DNA of 64,000 nucleotides from Lampropedia puyangensis (GTDB taxonomy: Bacteria; Pseudomonadota; Gammaproteobacteria; Burkholderiales; Burkholderiaceae_C). The notes beneath the pieces are model-generated. The model worked only from the letters and a program-made list of their open reading frames with translations. It was not told the origin of the DNA and searched no databases. The DNA lies in NCBI RefSeq assembly GCF_004833285.1, contig NZ_STFG01000001.1:496001-560000 (forward strand), written 5' to 3'. Below, in pieces: positions 7,080-15,121 of the stretch. The translations under genes were made by a program, and so were the position numbers. Numbering within the stretch: position 1 is the stretch's first letter; each line of letters begins with the position of its first letter.

Positions 7080-10000
7080 TTACGCTTGCATGCTGTTTTC
7101 CAAAGTCAGCAAATGCTGGGCAATCGCATCGGCATCATCTCCGGGCTGTTGCCACAAGCCGCGTTGCATGGCATCTACCAGGCGTTCGAGTACATCATGC
7201 AGGGCCGCAGGATTGTGCTGCTGCATGAACGCGCGGTTGTGCGCGTCGTGCACGTAGGCTTGGGTCACCAGGCTCCAATGGTGGTCACTGACCTGGCCTG
7301 TTGTCGCGGCGAAGCCAAACAAATAATCGACCGTGGCCGCCATTTCAAATGCGCCTTTGTAGCCGTGGCGTTGTGCACCTGCAATCCATTTCGGATTGGT
7401 GATGCGGGCGCGCACCACGCGGCCAATTTCTTCTTTCAGGCTTCGCACCTTGGCTTGTTGTGGATTGCGGTGGTCCCCATGGTAGAGCGCCGGTTGTTGG
7501 CCGCTGTGCTGCGCCACTGCGGTAGCCATGCCGCCCTGGAATTCGTAGTAATCGGCTGCATCAAGCACGTCGGCTTCGCCATGGTCGTGGTTGTGCAAAA
7601 CAATTTGCATGTCGTGCAAACGTTGTTGCAAGGCACTGTTGGCGGGCGTGCCTTCGGCGTGCTGGCCATAGGCAAAGGCACTCCACTGCACAAAGCGCTT
7701 GGCCAGATCGACTTGGCTGTGCCATTGACCGCTTTGCATTAATTCACTGATGCCTGTGCCGTATTGGCCCGGTGGGCTGCCGAAGATGCGCCAACCTGCT
7801 TGTTCTCGCGCTTGGGATGCTTCGATGCCTTGGGCTTGCAATTGCGCAGTTTCTCGCAGGATGCAGGCCCGGATGGGGTTTTGCGTTTCGTCTTCGCCTT
7901 CCACCGCGGCCACGGCTTGTACTGCCGCATCGAACATTTGCACTACGCCGGGAAATGCGTCGCGAAAAAAACCGGAGATGCGCAGTGTGACATCCACGCG
8001 AGGGCGATTCAAACCCACTTGAGGGATGACTTCAAAATCGGCCACGCGTTGGCTACCTGGAGCCCATTTAGGGCGCACGCCAATGAGTGCAAAGGCTTGG
8101 GCAATATCGTCGCCTCCTGTGCGCATGGTTGCTGTTCCCCAGACGGATAAACCCAGCGTTTTCGGGTATTCGCCATGCTCTTGCAGGTGCAGCTCCAGTA
8201 CGCGCCTGGCTGCTTGCTGGCCCAGCGTCCAGGCTGTGCTAGTGGGAATGGCGCGCGTGTCGATGGTGTAGAAGTTGCGGCCTGTAGGCAATACATCGGC
8301 ACGCCCCCGTGACGGAACTCCGCTGGGGCTCGGGGGGATGAATTGGCCTTGTAGTCCTGCGCTAAGGTGTTGCAGCTCCAGTGGGCCACAGGCATCCAGC
8401 GCAGGAGCGATGTGGTGTTCGATGGCCCGCAAAGCCACTTGTGTATGAGGCCCTAAAGGGTGAGGCCATGTTCCTGCAAGGATGTTGGCTGCGCCATGTT
8501 CCAGCCGCTCGCGGGTATCGCCGCAATGGCGCCAAGGTGCATCACTCAAGGCTTGCAGTACCGCAGGGCGCGGGCCAGACCAAGCGTGTGCTGCATCGGC
8601 CTGCCATGGATCGGTTAAGGCTGGGCCGTCAGTCGGGGTTAATAGGTCGTGGGCCAGTGCTTGTAACAAACTTAGCGTTGGTGCAGGAGGTTCGGCTTGC
8701 TGTGCCGATGAGGATCGATTGTGGGCACTTTGCACTGGGAAGTGGGCCAAAGCCAGTAAGGTTTGCGTGCGTTGTTCGTTAGAGGGGCTTTGACCAAAAA
8801 CATGCAGCCCATCGCGAATCTGTGTTTCTTTGAGCTCGCACAAATAAGCGTCAATGCGCTCCAGTACTGCATCATTTTCGCCCTGTGCAAGCGACTCTTG
8901 CAGATCCAGCTCTTCTGCCAATTGCTGCTCGCGCACTGCTTGCAGAATGTGCTGGCGCAGTAATGCCGCGCGGCGTGCATCTACCAGCAGTGCGTCATAG
9001 TACTCGTCAACCAAGGCTTCTAGCTCTAGCATGGCGCCGTGCTGTTCGGCACGGGTAATGGGGGGCATGAGATGGCTGATGATGACGGCTTGGCTGCGGC
9101 GTTTGGCTTGTGCGCCTTCACCAGGGTCATTGACGATAAAGGGGTACAGGTGTGGCAGCGGGCCTAAGATGGCATCGGGCCAGCACTGGGCTGACAGGGC
9201 TAGGCTTTTGCCGGGCAACCACTCGAGGTTGCCGTGTGTGCCCACGTGCACCATCGCATCAATAGCGAATACATCACGCAGCCAAAAGTAAAACGCTAAG
9301 TAGTGGTGTGGCGGTACTTGCTCTGCGTCATGGTAACTTGCGTAATCTTGTGGTGCATGGACGTTGGCATGTGTGCGTGAAGGTTGAATGCCAATGAATA
9401 CATGGCCTAAACGCAAACCTGCAATCATGAAGCGGCCTTGACGCAGCATGGGGTCTTGCTCTGGGGGGCCCCAGCGTGCGTGCAACGCCTGTTGCATGTT
9501 GGGGGCTAGTTGGTTCAGGCGGACTTGGTAGTCGGACAGGGGATAGCTTTGCCAAGCGGGGCGCAGCGGCCATTGTGCGGGGTCATTGGCAATCCCTTGT
9601 TGCAGCCAGTGCATCAATTGCTCGCCATCCAGAGGCATGTTTTCCTCTGGCCCCAAGGCATACCCCTCTTGTTTTAAGCGCTGCACAATCTGCAGGATGG
9701 AGGCGGGGGTATCCAAACCAATGCCGCTGCCAATACGCCCTTCGCTACCGGGGTAGTTAGCCAAGATCAGGGCGAGTTTTTTTTGTGTAGCAGGTATTTG
9801 GCGCAAGCGGCACCAACGGGCGGCCAATTCAGCCACAAAGGCCACGCGGTCAGGTTCAGGCAAGTAACCCACCACGTCTGTTTGCGTCCATTCACATCGG
9901 CGCAGCAAGCCTTTGAAGCTGATCGCGCGTGTGATGATGCGGCCATCCAGCTCCGGCAATACCACCTGCATGGCGATATCGCGAGGGCGCAAACCCTGCG

Positions 10001-10958
10001 GATCGGCTTGCCAGTCTTCTCGGTTGCCACCACTGACAATGGCTTGAATGACGGGGGCATCACCAGCCAGCCGCTCAGTATCGTGCGTGCTGTCTGCATT
10101 CAAGGCTGCAAAGGCAGTGGTGTTGAGTACCACTTGCACATCGTGGGTGCGGCACAGTTGGCGCAGGGTTGCCAGGCACAGCGCATCTTTGAGGGAGTCA
10201 ATCGCCAACGGTAAGGCGTTGATGCCTTGTTGCTGCAGGGCCAATGCCAGTGCATCAAACACGCCGGTGTTGCCTGCCAGTAGGTGGGCGCGGTAAAACA
10301 CAATCGCTGCGACTGGTGCGTCAGGCAGCCAGTGGGCTTGCAAGTCGGCGACGCTGGCAATGCTGGAGCTCGGTTGCACGCTTGCAGCCGACCAGGCCGC
10401 TGGCACATGGATGGCCACTTGGGGTAGGGCGCGCGGAGGCTCAGGCCGCGCTCCATATTGCAGGCCAAACCATGCGGTGGCTTGCAAAAAAGAACGTGCG
10501 TTGCGCGCACCGCCTGCGCGCAAGTATTGCCACAGCTGTTGGCTGACTTCAACAGGCAAGGTGCTACGGGCAAGCAGATGCGGGTCTTGTTGCAAATCAC
10601 CTGAAAACATGGCCAGTTGCTGGCCCCGCACCTTCGCCAGTGCGCTGATTTGTTGGATACCGTAAGGCCATGCAGATTCTGAACCTAGGTGATCCACAAT
10701 CACCACGTTGGCATGCTGTAGTACTTCATCGACATACAAATCAAGCGAAGCGTTTTGCCGCAAGTGCAACAAGTTGGCCAGGCGCACACTGGGAAAGTCG
10801 CTGTGTTGCTCCGCCAGGCTGGCACAGGCCTGCGCCAGCAATGCCAGCGTGGTGTCGGCAGAGCTGAGTATGACGATGGAGGCAGGCGTTTGGTCCAGGC
10901 GGGTGATGATGCTGTCATCCTCGACAAAGCCTCCTGCGCGGGTGCTGAGCAAATGCAT
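7080..10958 (-). CDS. cobN: Cobaltochelatase large subunit CobN
   Basis: A 1292-residue protein, within the usual size for CobN, the porphyrin-binding subunit that inserts cobalt into hydrogenobyrinate a,c-diamide in aerobic cobalamin synthesis. Recognisable segments are LANYPGSEGRIGSGIGLDTP (mid-protein), FYFWLRDVFAIDAMVHVGTH followed by GNLEWLPGK, PPITRAEQHG, GRNFYTIDTRAIPT, TMRTGGDDIAQAFALIGVRP, and near the C-terminus PKWIAGAQRHGYKGAFEMA with DYLFGFAATT. It follows cobW by 29 bases in the riboswitch-controlled operon. MgChl ChlH is a paralogue, but the cobW/riboswitch context makes cobalt the clear choice. Confidence 0.95.
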   Translation of the reverse strand: MHLLSTRAGGFVEDDSIITRLDQTPASIVILSSADTTLALLAQACASLAEQHSDFPSVRLANLLHLRQNASLDLYVDEVLQHANVVIVDHLGSESAWPYGIQQISALAKVRGQQLAMFSGDLQQDPHLLARSTLPVEVSQQLWQYLRAGGARNARSFLQATAWFGLQYGARPEPPRALPQVAIHVPAAWSAASVQPSSSIASVADLQAHWLPDAPVAAIVFYRAHLLAGNTGVFDALALALQQQGINALPLAIDSLKDALCLATLRQLCRTHDVQVVLNTTAFAALNADSTHDTERLAGDAPVIQAIVSGGNREDWQADPQGLRPRDIAMQVVLPELDGRIITRAISFKGLLRRCEWTQTDVVGYLPEPDRVAFVAELAARWCRLRQIPATQKKLALILANYPGSEGRIGSGIGLDTPASILQIVQRLKQEGYALGPEENMPLDGEQLMHWLQQGIANDPAQWPLRPAWQSYPLSDYQVRLNQLAPNMQQALHARWGPPEQDPMLRQGRFMIAGLRLGHVFIGIQPSRTHANVHAPQDYASYHDAEQVPPHHYLAFYFWLRDVFAIDAMVHVGTHGNLEWLPGKSLALSAQCWPDAILGPLPHLYPFIVNDPGEGAQAKRRSQAVIISHLMPPITRAEQHGAMLELEALVDEYYDALLVDARRAALLRQHILQAVREQQLAEELDLQESLAQGENDAVLERIDAYLCELKETQIRDGLHVFGQSPSNEQRTQTLLALAHFPVQSAHNRSSSAQQAEPPAPTLSLLQALAHDLLTPTDGPALTDPWQADAAHAWSGPRPAVLQALSDAPWRHCGDTRERLEHGAANILAGTWPHPLGPHTQVALRAIEHHIAPALDACGPLELQHLSAGLQGQFIPPSPSGVPSRGRADVLPTGRNFYTIDTRAIPTSTAWTLGQQAARRVLELHLQEHGEYPKTLGLSVWGTATMRTGGDDIAQAFALIGVRPKWAPGSQRVADFEVIPQVGLNRPRVDVTLRISGFFRDAFPGVVQMFDAAVQAVAAVEGEDETQNPIRACILRETAQLQAQGIEASQAREQAGWRIFGSPPGQYGTGISELMQSGQWHSQVDLAKRFVQWSAFAYGQHAEGTPANSALQQRLHDMQIVLHNHDHGEADVLDAADYYEFQGGMATAVAQHSGQQPALYHGDHRNPQQAKVRSLKEEIGRVVRARITNPKWIAGAQRHGYKGAFEMAATVDYLFGFAATTGQVSDHHWSLVTQAYVHDAHNRAFMQQHNPAALHDVLERLVDAMQRGLWQQPGDDADAIAQHLLTLENSMQA

Positions 10959-10987
10959 GGTGTGGGTACGTCTTTGCTTATGGCAGG

Positions 10988-12046
10988 TTAGGCTGGCAGC
11001 CCGAGCAATGCATGCAGTTCAGATTGCAGCGCAGCAGCATCGAGTTCTTGCCCAATGAACACTAAGCGTGTGGAGCGCGCTTCATCTGCGCGCCAAGCTC
11101 GGTCAAAATGGGCATCAAACCGTTTGCCTACGCCTTGCACCAGCAAACGCATGGGCTTGCCGGGTACCGCGACGAAACCCTTGACGCGCAAGATCGATTG
11201 ACGCTGCACCAATTGGGCTAGAGCATTGAGAAGTGCTTCTTTGCTGACTTCTGGCAGGCTCAAATCAAATGAGTCAAAGTCGTCGTGGTCATGGTCTTCT
11301 TCATGGTCGTGGTGGCTTTTGCGTTGGTCGATAGTGGTTTCGGCCGCTTTGCCCAAACCAAGCAAGACGGGCAGGGGCAATACGCCGTTGCTAGCCTGGA
11401 TGATTTTGACTTCCGCTGGAATTTCTGCACGCACCAGTTGCTCCACTTGTGCTAAGGCTTGGGTGTCGACTAAATCTGCCTTGTTCAGGATGACCAAATC
11501 GGCAGCCGATAGCTGATCTTCAAACAACTCGTGCAGTGGCGATTCATGGTCTAAATTGGGGTCGGCTTGGCGTTGCGCATCCACCGCTTGCGGGTTGGCT
11601 GCAAATTGCCCTGCGAAGGCTGCGGGTGTATCCACTACTGTCACTACGGCATCCACAGTGAACACGTTGGCAATTTCAGGCCATTGGAAAGCTTGCACCA
11701 GTGGCTTTGGCAAAGCCAGACCAGATGTTTCGATCAAGATGGCGTCAATGTCTTGGCGGCGTTCAGCCAGCTTTTTCATGACAGGGAAGAACTCCTCTTG
11801 CACGGTGCAGCACATGCAGCCGTTGGCCAGTTCGTAGAGCTGACCATCGACTTCGTTGCCGGCATCGTCACAGCCAATGCCACAACTTTTGAGGATGTCG
11901 CCATCAATGCCCAGTTCGCCAAACTCATTGACGATCACGGCAATGCGCTGGCCGTTGGCGTTGTCCAGAATATGGCGCAGCAAAGTGGTTTTGCCGCTGC
12001 CGAGAAAACCAGTAACGATGGTGGCGGGAATTCTTGCAGTTTGCAT
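10988..12046 (-). CDS. cobW: CobW-type metallochaperone GTPase
   Basis: A 352-residue G3E-family GTPase. Walker A is GFLGSGKT (13-20), the metal-binding CMCC lies at 77-80, NKAD (188-191) is the guanine-specificity motif, and a His/Asp-rich loop (HHDHEEDHDHDD, 245-256) is followed by the CobW C-terminal domain. It is thought to deliver cobalt to the chelatase. I chose the ATG at 12046 where homology begins; the longer frame runs into the leader. It is the first gene after the cobalamin riboswitch, about 380 bases downstream of the aptamer, and starts the cobW-cobN-chelatase-cbiM operon. Confidence 0.93.
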   Translation of the reverse strand: MQTARIPATIVTGFLGSGKTTLLRHILDNANGQRIAVIVNEFGELGIDGDILKSCGIGCDDAGNEVDGQLYELANGCMCCTVQEEFFPVMKKLAERRQDIDAILIETSGLALPKPLVQAFQWPEIANVFTVDAVVTVVDTPAAFAGQFAANPQAVDAQRQADPNLDHESPLHELFEDQLSAADLVILNKADLVDTQALAQVEQLVRAEIPAEVKIIQASNGVLPLPVLLGLGKAAETTIDQRKSHHDHEEDHDHDDFDSFDLSLPEVSKEALLNALAQLVQRQSILRVKGFVAVPGKPMRLLVQGVGKRFDAHFDRAWRADEARSTRLVFIGQELDAAALQSELHALLGLPA

Positions 12047-12427
12047 GGTCGGTGACTTAAAAAGTTGGGGTTGCTTGCACGTTGGTATGGACGGCTTTAC
12101 CAAGCACGTAACGTGCAGGGGAATAACGAGAGGGGGGCGACAGCACAATCGCCGGAGCCAATGTGGCGCGTTTGTTTTCTATCTGCGTGAGGGGGTAGCT
12201 ATTGTGTGTGCGTTGACAGGCACCAAGGCGCCCAACAGCAGACGGCATCATGCAGCCATGACGCAATAAGCTTTGCCTTGCAGAGTATGAATGGATTGTC
12301 TGCGCAACTGCGCAGAAAGAGGTGACAGGTTTTTGTAATCTGTCTCGAGCTGCTGTCATGGCTGGCACTCCCGCGTCGCCGATGAATCTGCGCACCAGGC
12401 TTTGGCAGCCGCAGCGCGAACGGACGC
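12047..12427 (-). promoter_or_regulatory. Long leader between cobalamin aptamer and cobW
   Basis: About 380 bases of transcribed leader lie between the aptamer and the cobW start, unusually long for a cobalamin-riboswitch expression platform. Some frames run through it (one of 134 codons starting inside the aptamer), but none resembles a known protein. No classic terminator with a T-run is visible near the aptamer, so control may act on translation, on Rho, or through long-range pairing; that is inference. Confidence 0.4.
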
Positions 12428-12650
12428 GGTCGGGCCGGTATCCGGGCTTGTGGCGCGCCATTCATAATGACTAACGGTTTCAACCTTCCCACCCGACTCA
12501 TCGGGGCAGTGGCCGCTGCCACTGGCAGCAATAAACCGTGTTAACACCACTGACCGTTGCGGGGGCAGCGCAGGCTTTGCATAAACCCAATGGAATGCGC
12601 ACCTGCTTCCCGTTTAACTGGGTGAGCAATGCCTCACCACAGCACCAGAC
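12428..12650 (-). ncRNA. Cobalamin riboswitch (AdoCbl type)
   Basis: Minus-strand reading shows the ordered conserved boxes of the cobalamin aptamer: AAACGGGAAGCAGGTG (around 12615-12600), GCTGCCCCCGCAACGG (12569-12554), the arm with GCCAGTGG and GCCACTG, GGGTGGGAAGG, and finally the B12 box AAGCCCGGATACCGGCCC (12449-12432). Ends are approximate. It lies upstream of cobW on the same strand, so high cobalamin should repress cobalt delivery, the chelatase and the CbiM-type permease together. Confidence 0.93.
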
Positions 12651-12682
12651 AGCGAAATGCAGCCTCTGGGGCTGCATTAGTG

Positions 12683-12711
12683 ATTATAGAGAGAGATTTG
12701 TTGGACACATT
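12683..12711 (-). promoter_or_regulatory. Probable promoter of the cobalamin riboswitch operon
   Basis: The minus strand reads TATAAT at 12688-12683, with the weak -35-like AATGTG 17 bases upstream (12711-12706). Transcription would start near 12676, just before a short hairpin (GCAGCC/GGCTGC) and the aptamer. The -10 is a consensus match; the -35 is poor. Confidence 0.5.
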
Positions 12712-12790
12712 GGGAGGGGCACTTCGCCTCTGTAGAATAAACTGGCATGTGAAAAAATCTGATTCGATGACTTCTCATGCCATCATCACT

Positions 12791-13645
12791 TCAGAATTTG
12801 CGCGCTTTACGCTTGCGTTGCACACTGAGCGTTCCAATGACCATCGCGCTAGCCAGAATGAGTATTGCTAGCGGGTTATTGGCAGGTACAGCTGCCGGAG
12901 CTATATGTGAGATGACAGTTTTACTGGTAATCAAACCAAATGCAATAGCTTGGCGGGACGCTATTGCTTCTGAGTCACTTCCATAGTCAATGAATATCCG
13001 GCTTGGAGTTTGTGTACCCAGGATGTAAGCGCCTCCTTCATTGTTGAAAACATCCTTATAGATGCGTGCTAGTTCAGGTGTAGACAAATCAAGGATGCCA
13101 ACATTGGCGCTACCGTCTACTCGCGTTAGGTTGGCAATTTCGGTCCAGTTTCCCCCGTTAGTCGTAAAAAGTTGACGCTCTTGGTGGGTTCTACTTCTTG
13201 CAGTTGTCTCCGCATCTGCGGTGATCCATTCAAAAGCGTAGCGGTTACCTGCACTATCGCTGAGTTGGATGTCACTGAATTCTAGTGTGCCGTTGTTGTA
13301 TCCATAAATGAGAGGTGAACCCGAAATGCCTTTATAACCCGTTCTGCCGAATGATGCATTTGTTGAAAAGTTTGGCGATGTGGATGTACCAAAATCTGGG
13401 TTCAGAGGATTGCTTTGTTTGAGTCTGAACGAAAGAATCAGTCCGTCGATAGTGGTAAAACTGAGCAACTGACCACTGGACGATGTGACTTGAGTTTTGT
13501 CGTAGTCTGAGAAATCAAGCCATTCAATCTCGTTTGCCTTTGGAGCGCTATCAGTCGCTTTTGAGGTGGTTGCGGCAAAAGCACTCATGCATAGACTGAT
13601 TGATAAAGCCGCTGCTGTAGCTTGTTTGATGAATTTGGTTTTCAT
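12791..13645 (-). CDS. Secreted CshA-like protein with C-terminal sorting-type anchor
   Basis: 284 residues: an N-terminal signal peptide (hydrophobic core ending CMSAFAA near 25), a middle resembling the non-repeat domain of CshA-type fibrillar adhesins (IEWLDFSDYD, FEWITADAETT, LFTTNGGNWTEIANL), and a tripartite C-terminus: VPANNPLA, a hydrophobic helix, then RKRKARK. Such C-termini (PEP-CTERM, IPTL-CTERM and relatives) are usually trimmed by a membrane sortase, but none is encoded here. Base composition is more AT-rich than its neighbours and the gene stands alone, suggesting acquisition. The adhesin role is inferred from domain resemblance. Confidence 0.6.
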   Translation of the reverse strand: MKTKFIKQATAAALSISLCMSAFAATTSKATDSAPKANEIEWLDFSDYDKTQVTSSSGQLLSFTTIDGLILSFRLKQSNPLNPDFGTSTSPNFSTNASFGRTGYKGISGSPLIYGYNNGTLEFSDIQLSDSAGNRYAFEWITADAETTARSRTHQERQLFTTNGGNWTEIANLTRVDGSANVGILDLSTPELARIYKDVFNNEGGAYILGTQTPSRIFIDYGSDSEAIASRQAIAFGLITSKTVISHIAPAAVPANNPLAILILASAMVIGTLSVQRKRKARKF

Positions 13646-13927
13646 ATTGACAAGAGATGTTTGTTAGATAAGTGCAAGCTTATCCACAGGAAGATGGATA
13701 TGAATGGGTTTGCATTATTGTGTATCAAATATTTTTTTTGGAAAAAAATTGTTAATTTTATGTCTTATTAAACTTTGTTCTAAATGATGATTGCAGGGAA
13801 TCGGATCTTAACGATTGAAATTTTTTGAGTGCTGGCTATTCGGTATGGCAATCAGCACTGTTGGTCTTACAAGCTATGTGCGTTTGATAATTACAATGCC
13901 GCCCTTTGCAAACAAAGTCTGGGTGTT
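13646..13927. promoter_or_regulatory. AT-rich divergent intergenic region with DnaA-box-like site
   Basis: This 280-base region separates two divergent genes and is clearly AT-rich, with long T and A runs around 13725-13760. It holds TTATCCACA at 13680-13688, an exact match to the DnaA-box consensus. Promoters for both genes must lie here, but I cannot assign single -10/-35 pairs with confidence. One box is not enough to call an origin. Confidence 0.45.
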
Positions 13928-14842
13928 ATGGATATCGAGGTCAAGGAAGAGCTCAAGGCGTATATCGATCCGTTGAGTGAAGATGAATACGCCGCGCTGG
14001 AGCGCAGCATTGTGGCCGAAGGCTGCCGCGATGCGTTGGTGCTATGGGGGAATGTATTGATTGATGGGCACAACCGCTACAGCATTTGTCAAAAGCATGG
14101 CTTGCCATTTCAGACCGTGCAGAACACACGCTTTCAGTCGATGGAGGATGTCTACCTTTGGATGATTGACCAGCATCTGGGGCGGCGCAGTGTTTCAGAC
14201 TTTCAGCGTGGTGTATTGGCCTTGCGCAAACGCGAAATTTTGCAAAACCGTCGCCAGCAACAGCGTGAGGCGGTATTGGCACAAACGCCTGGCAGTCAAG
14301 AGCATGTGTTGCCAGTGGAGCCGAACGCTGAGGTTGGCGCTGATTCCGCAGAGGCGCCGCCGCCGTGGGAAGGCGATGACAGTGCTGCGGTGCGCTACGC
14401 CCCTGCTGTGGATGTGGCAGCAGACGTTGCAGAAGAAGAGGCATTCAATAGCCGTGAGGCCTTGGCAAAAGCGGCGCGTTTGAGCAGCAGCCAAGTGCAA
14501 ATGATCGAGAAAATTCAAAAGCAAGCGACACCTGAGGTGGTTGCTGCGCTGCGTGCGGGCGATATTTCGCTAAGTGCCGCAGCCACTGTGGCCACACTGC
14601 CAGAAGAAGAGCAAAGAGCCGCAGCCGTTGCTGGTGCCGATGAGTTAAAGCAAGCTGCTAAACGGGTGCGCGATGCTAAGCGTAAATCTAAAGAAGTGCC
14701 ACCAAAGACAAGCTCTGATTCGATTGAAGTGCTCGGTACAGAGGATGTGCAGAGCGAATTGGTGCGGTTGCGCCAACGCGTAGCTGAGTTGACTGCAGAG
14801 AACGAAGCGCTCAAGCAGCAATTGCAGGCCTTGAATAGCTGA
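13928..14842 (+). CDS. Orphan ParB-like (ParB/Srx fold) DNA-binding protein
   Basis: 304 residues from the ATG at 13928. Residues about 1-90 match a ParB/sulfiredoxin-type N-terminal domain: LSEDEYAALERSIVAEGCRD, then DGHNRYSICQKHGLPF, where GHNRY corresponds to the G-x-R-R/H nucleotide-binding motif. A Gln/Arg-rich helix, an acidic/Ala linker, a possible helix-turn-helix (SREALAKAARLSSSQVQMIE, about 178-197) and a C-terminal coiled coil (LRQRVAELTAENEALKQQLQ) follow. There is no ParA next to it, and chromosome partition genes normally sit near the origin, so this resembles the stand-alone ParB-like proteins of mobile elements. Function unknown. Confidence 0.7.
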   Translation: MDIEVKEELKAYIDPLSEDEYAALERSIVAEGCRDALVLWGNVLIDGHNRYSICQKHGLPFQTVQNTRFQSMEDVYLWMIDQHLGRRSVSDFQRGVLALRKREILQNRRQQQREAVLAQTPGSQEHVLPVEPNAEVGADSAEAPPPWEGDDSAAVRYAPAVDVAADVAEEEAFNSREALAKAARLSSSQVQMIEKIQKQATPEVVAALRAGDISLSAAATVATLPEEEQRAAAVAGADELKQAAKRVRDAKRKSKEVPPKTSSDSIEVLGTEDVQSELVRLRQRVAELTAENEALKQQLQALNS

Positions 14843-14964
14843 TCTGTTGTATTGGTTTGGGCTGTGCAAAGCAGGGGCTTGACTCTCGCACAGAAAAATA
14901 CCCGCCGCCTTCAGCGAAGACTTCGGGTCATGCATGTTGCGCAGATTAAGAGCGACCAACACAA

Positions 14965-15031
14965 CCCTTGATACGTCGAAAGCAAAACCTTGTCGTACTA
15001 CTCGTACTGTCTGCGGTTTTGCGCCTAGTCT
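14965..15031. repeat. Dispersed palindromic repeat, copy 1
   Basis: Starts CCTTGATACGTCG, then GCAAAACC ... CGTACTG ... GGTTTTGC, and ends CGCCTAGTCTC. It closely matches 22684-22749. The 8-bp arms GCAAAACC/GGTTTTGC enclose about 26 bases with the shared words GTCG and CGTACTG. It lies in the 279-base gap between the ParB-like gene and the peptide-binding protein gene; the rest of that gap shows no gene. Confidence 0.65.
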
Positions 15032-15121
15032 CAACCGCAAACCTTCGGCTTGCTGGGGTGTGTTAGCCGCTCTAAGCAACGGCCTCTAGGTGGCATGGCG
15101 CCTATGGCATACCTCCCAGAC

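Noticed and set aside
12057-12461. A 134-codon minus-strand frame in the cobW leader
   Set aside because: It begins inside the cobalamin aptamer and resembles no protein; treated as leader RNA.
13680-13688. Replication origin at the DnaA box
   Set aside because: Only one consensus box was seen, with no dnaA, dnaN or gidA nearby; a single box is not sufficient.
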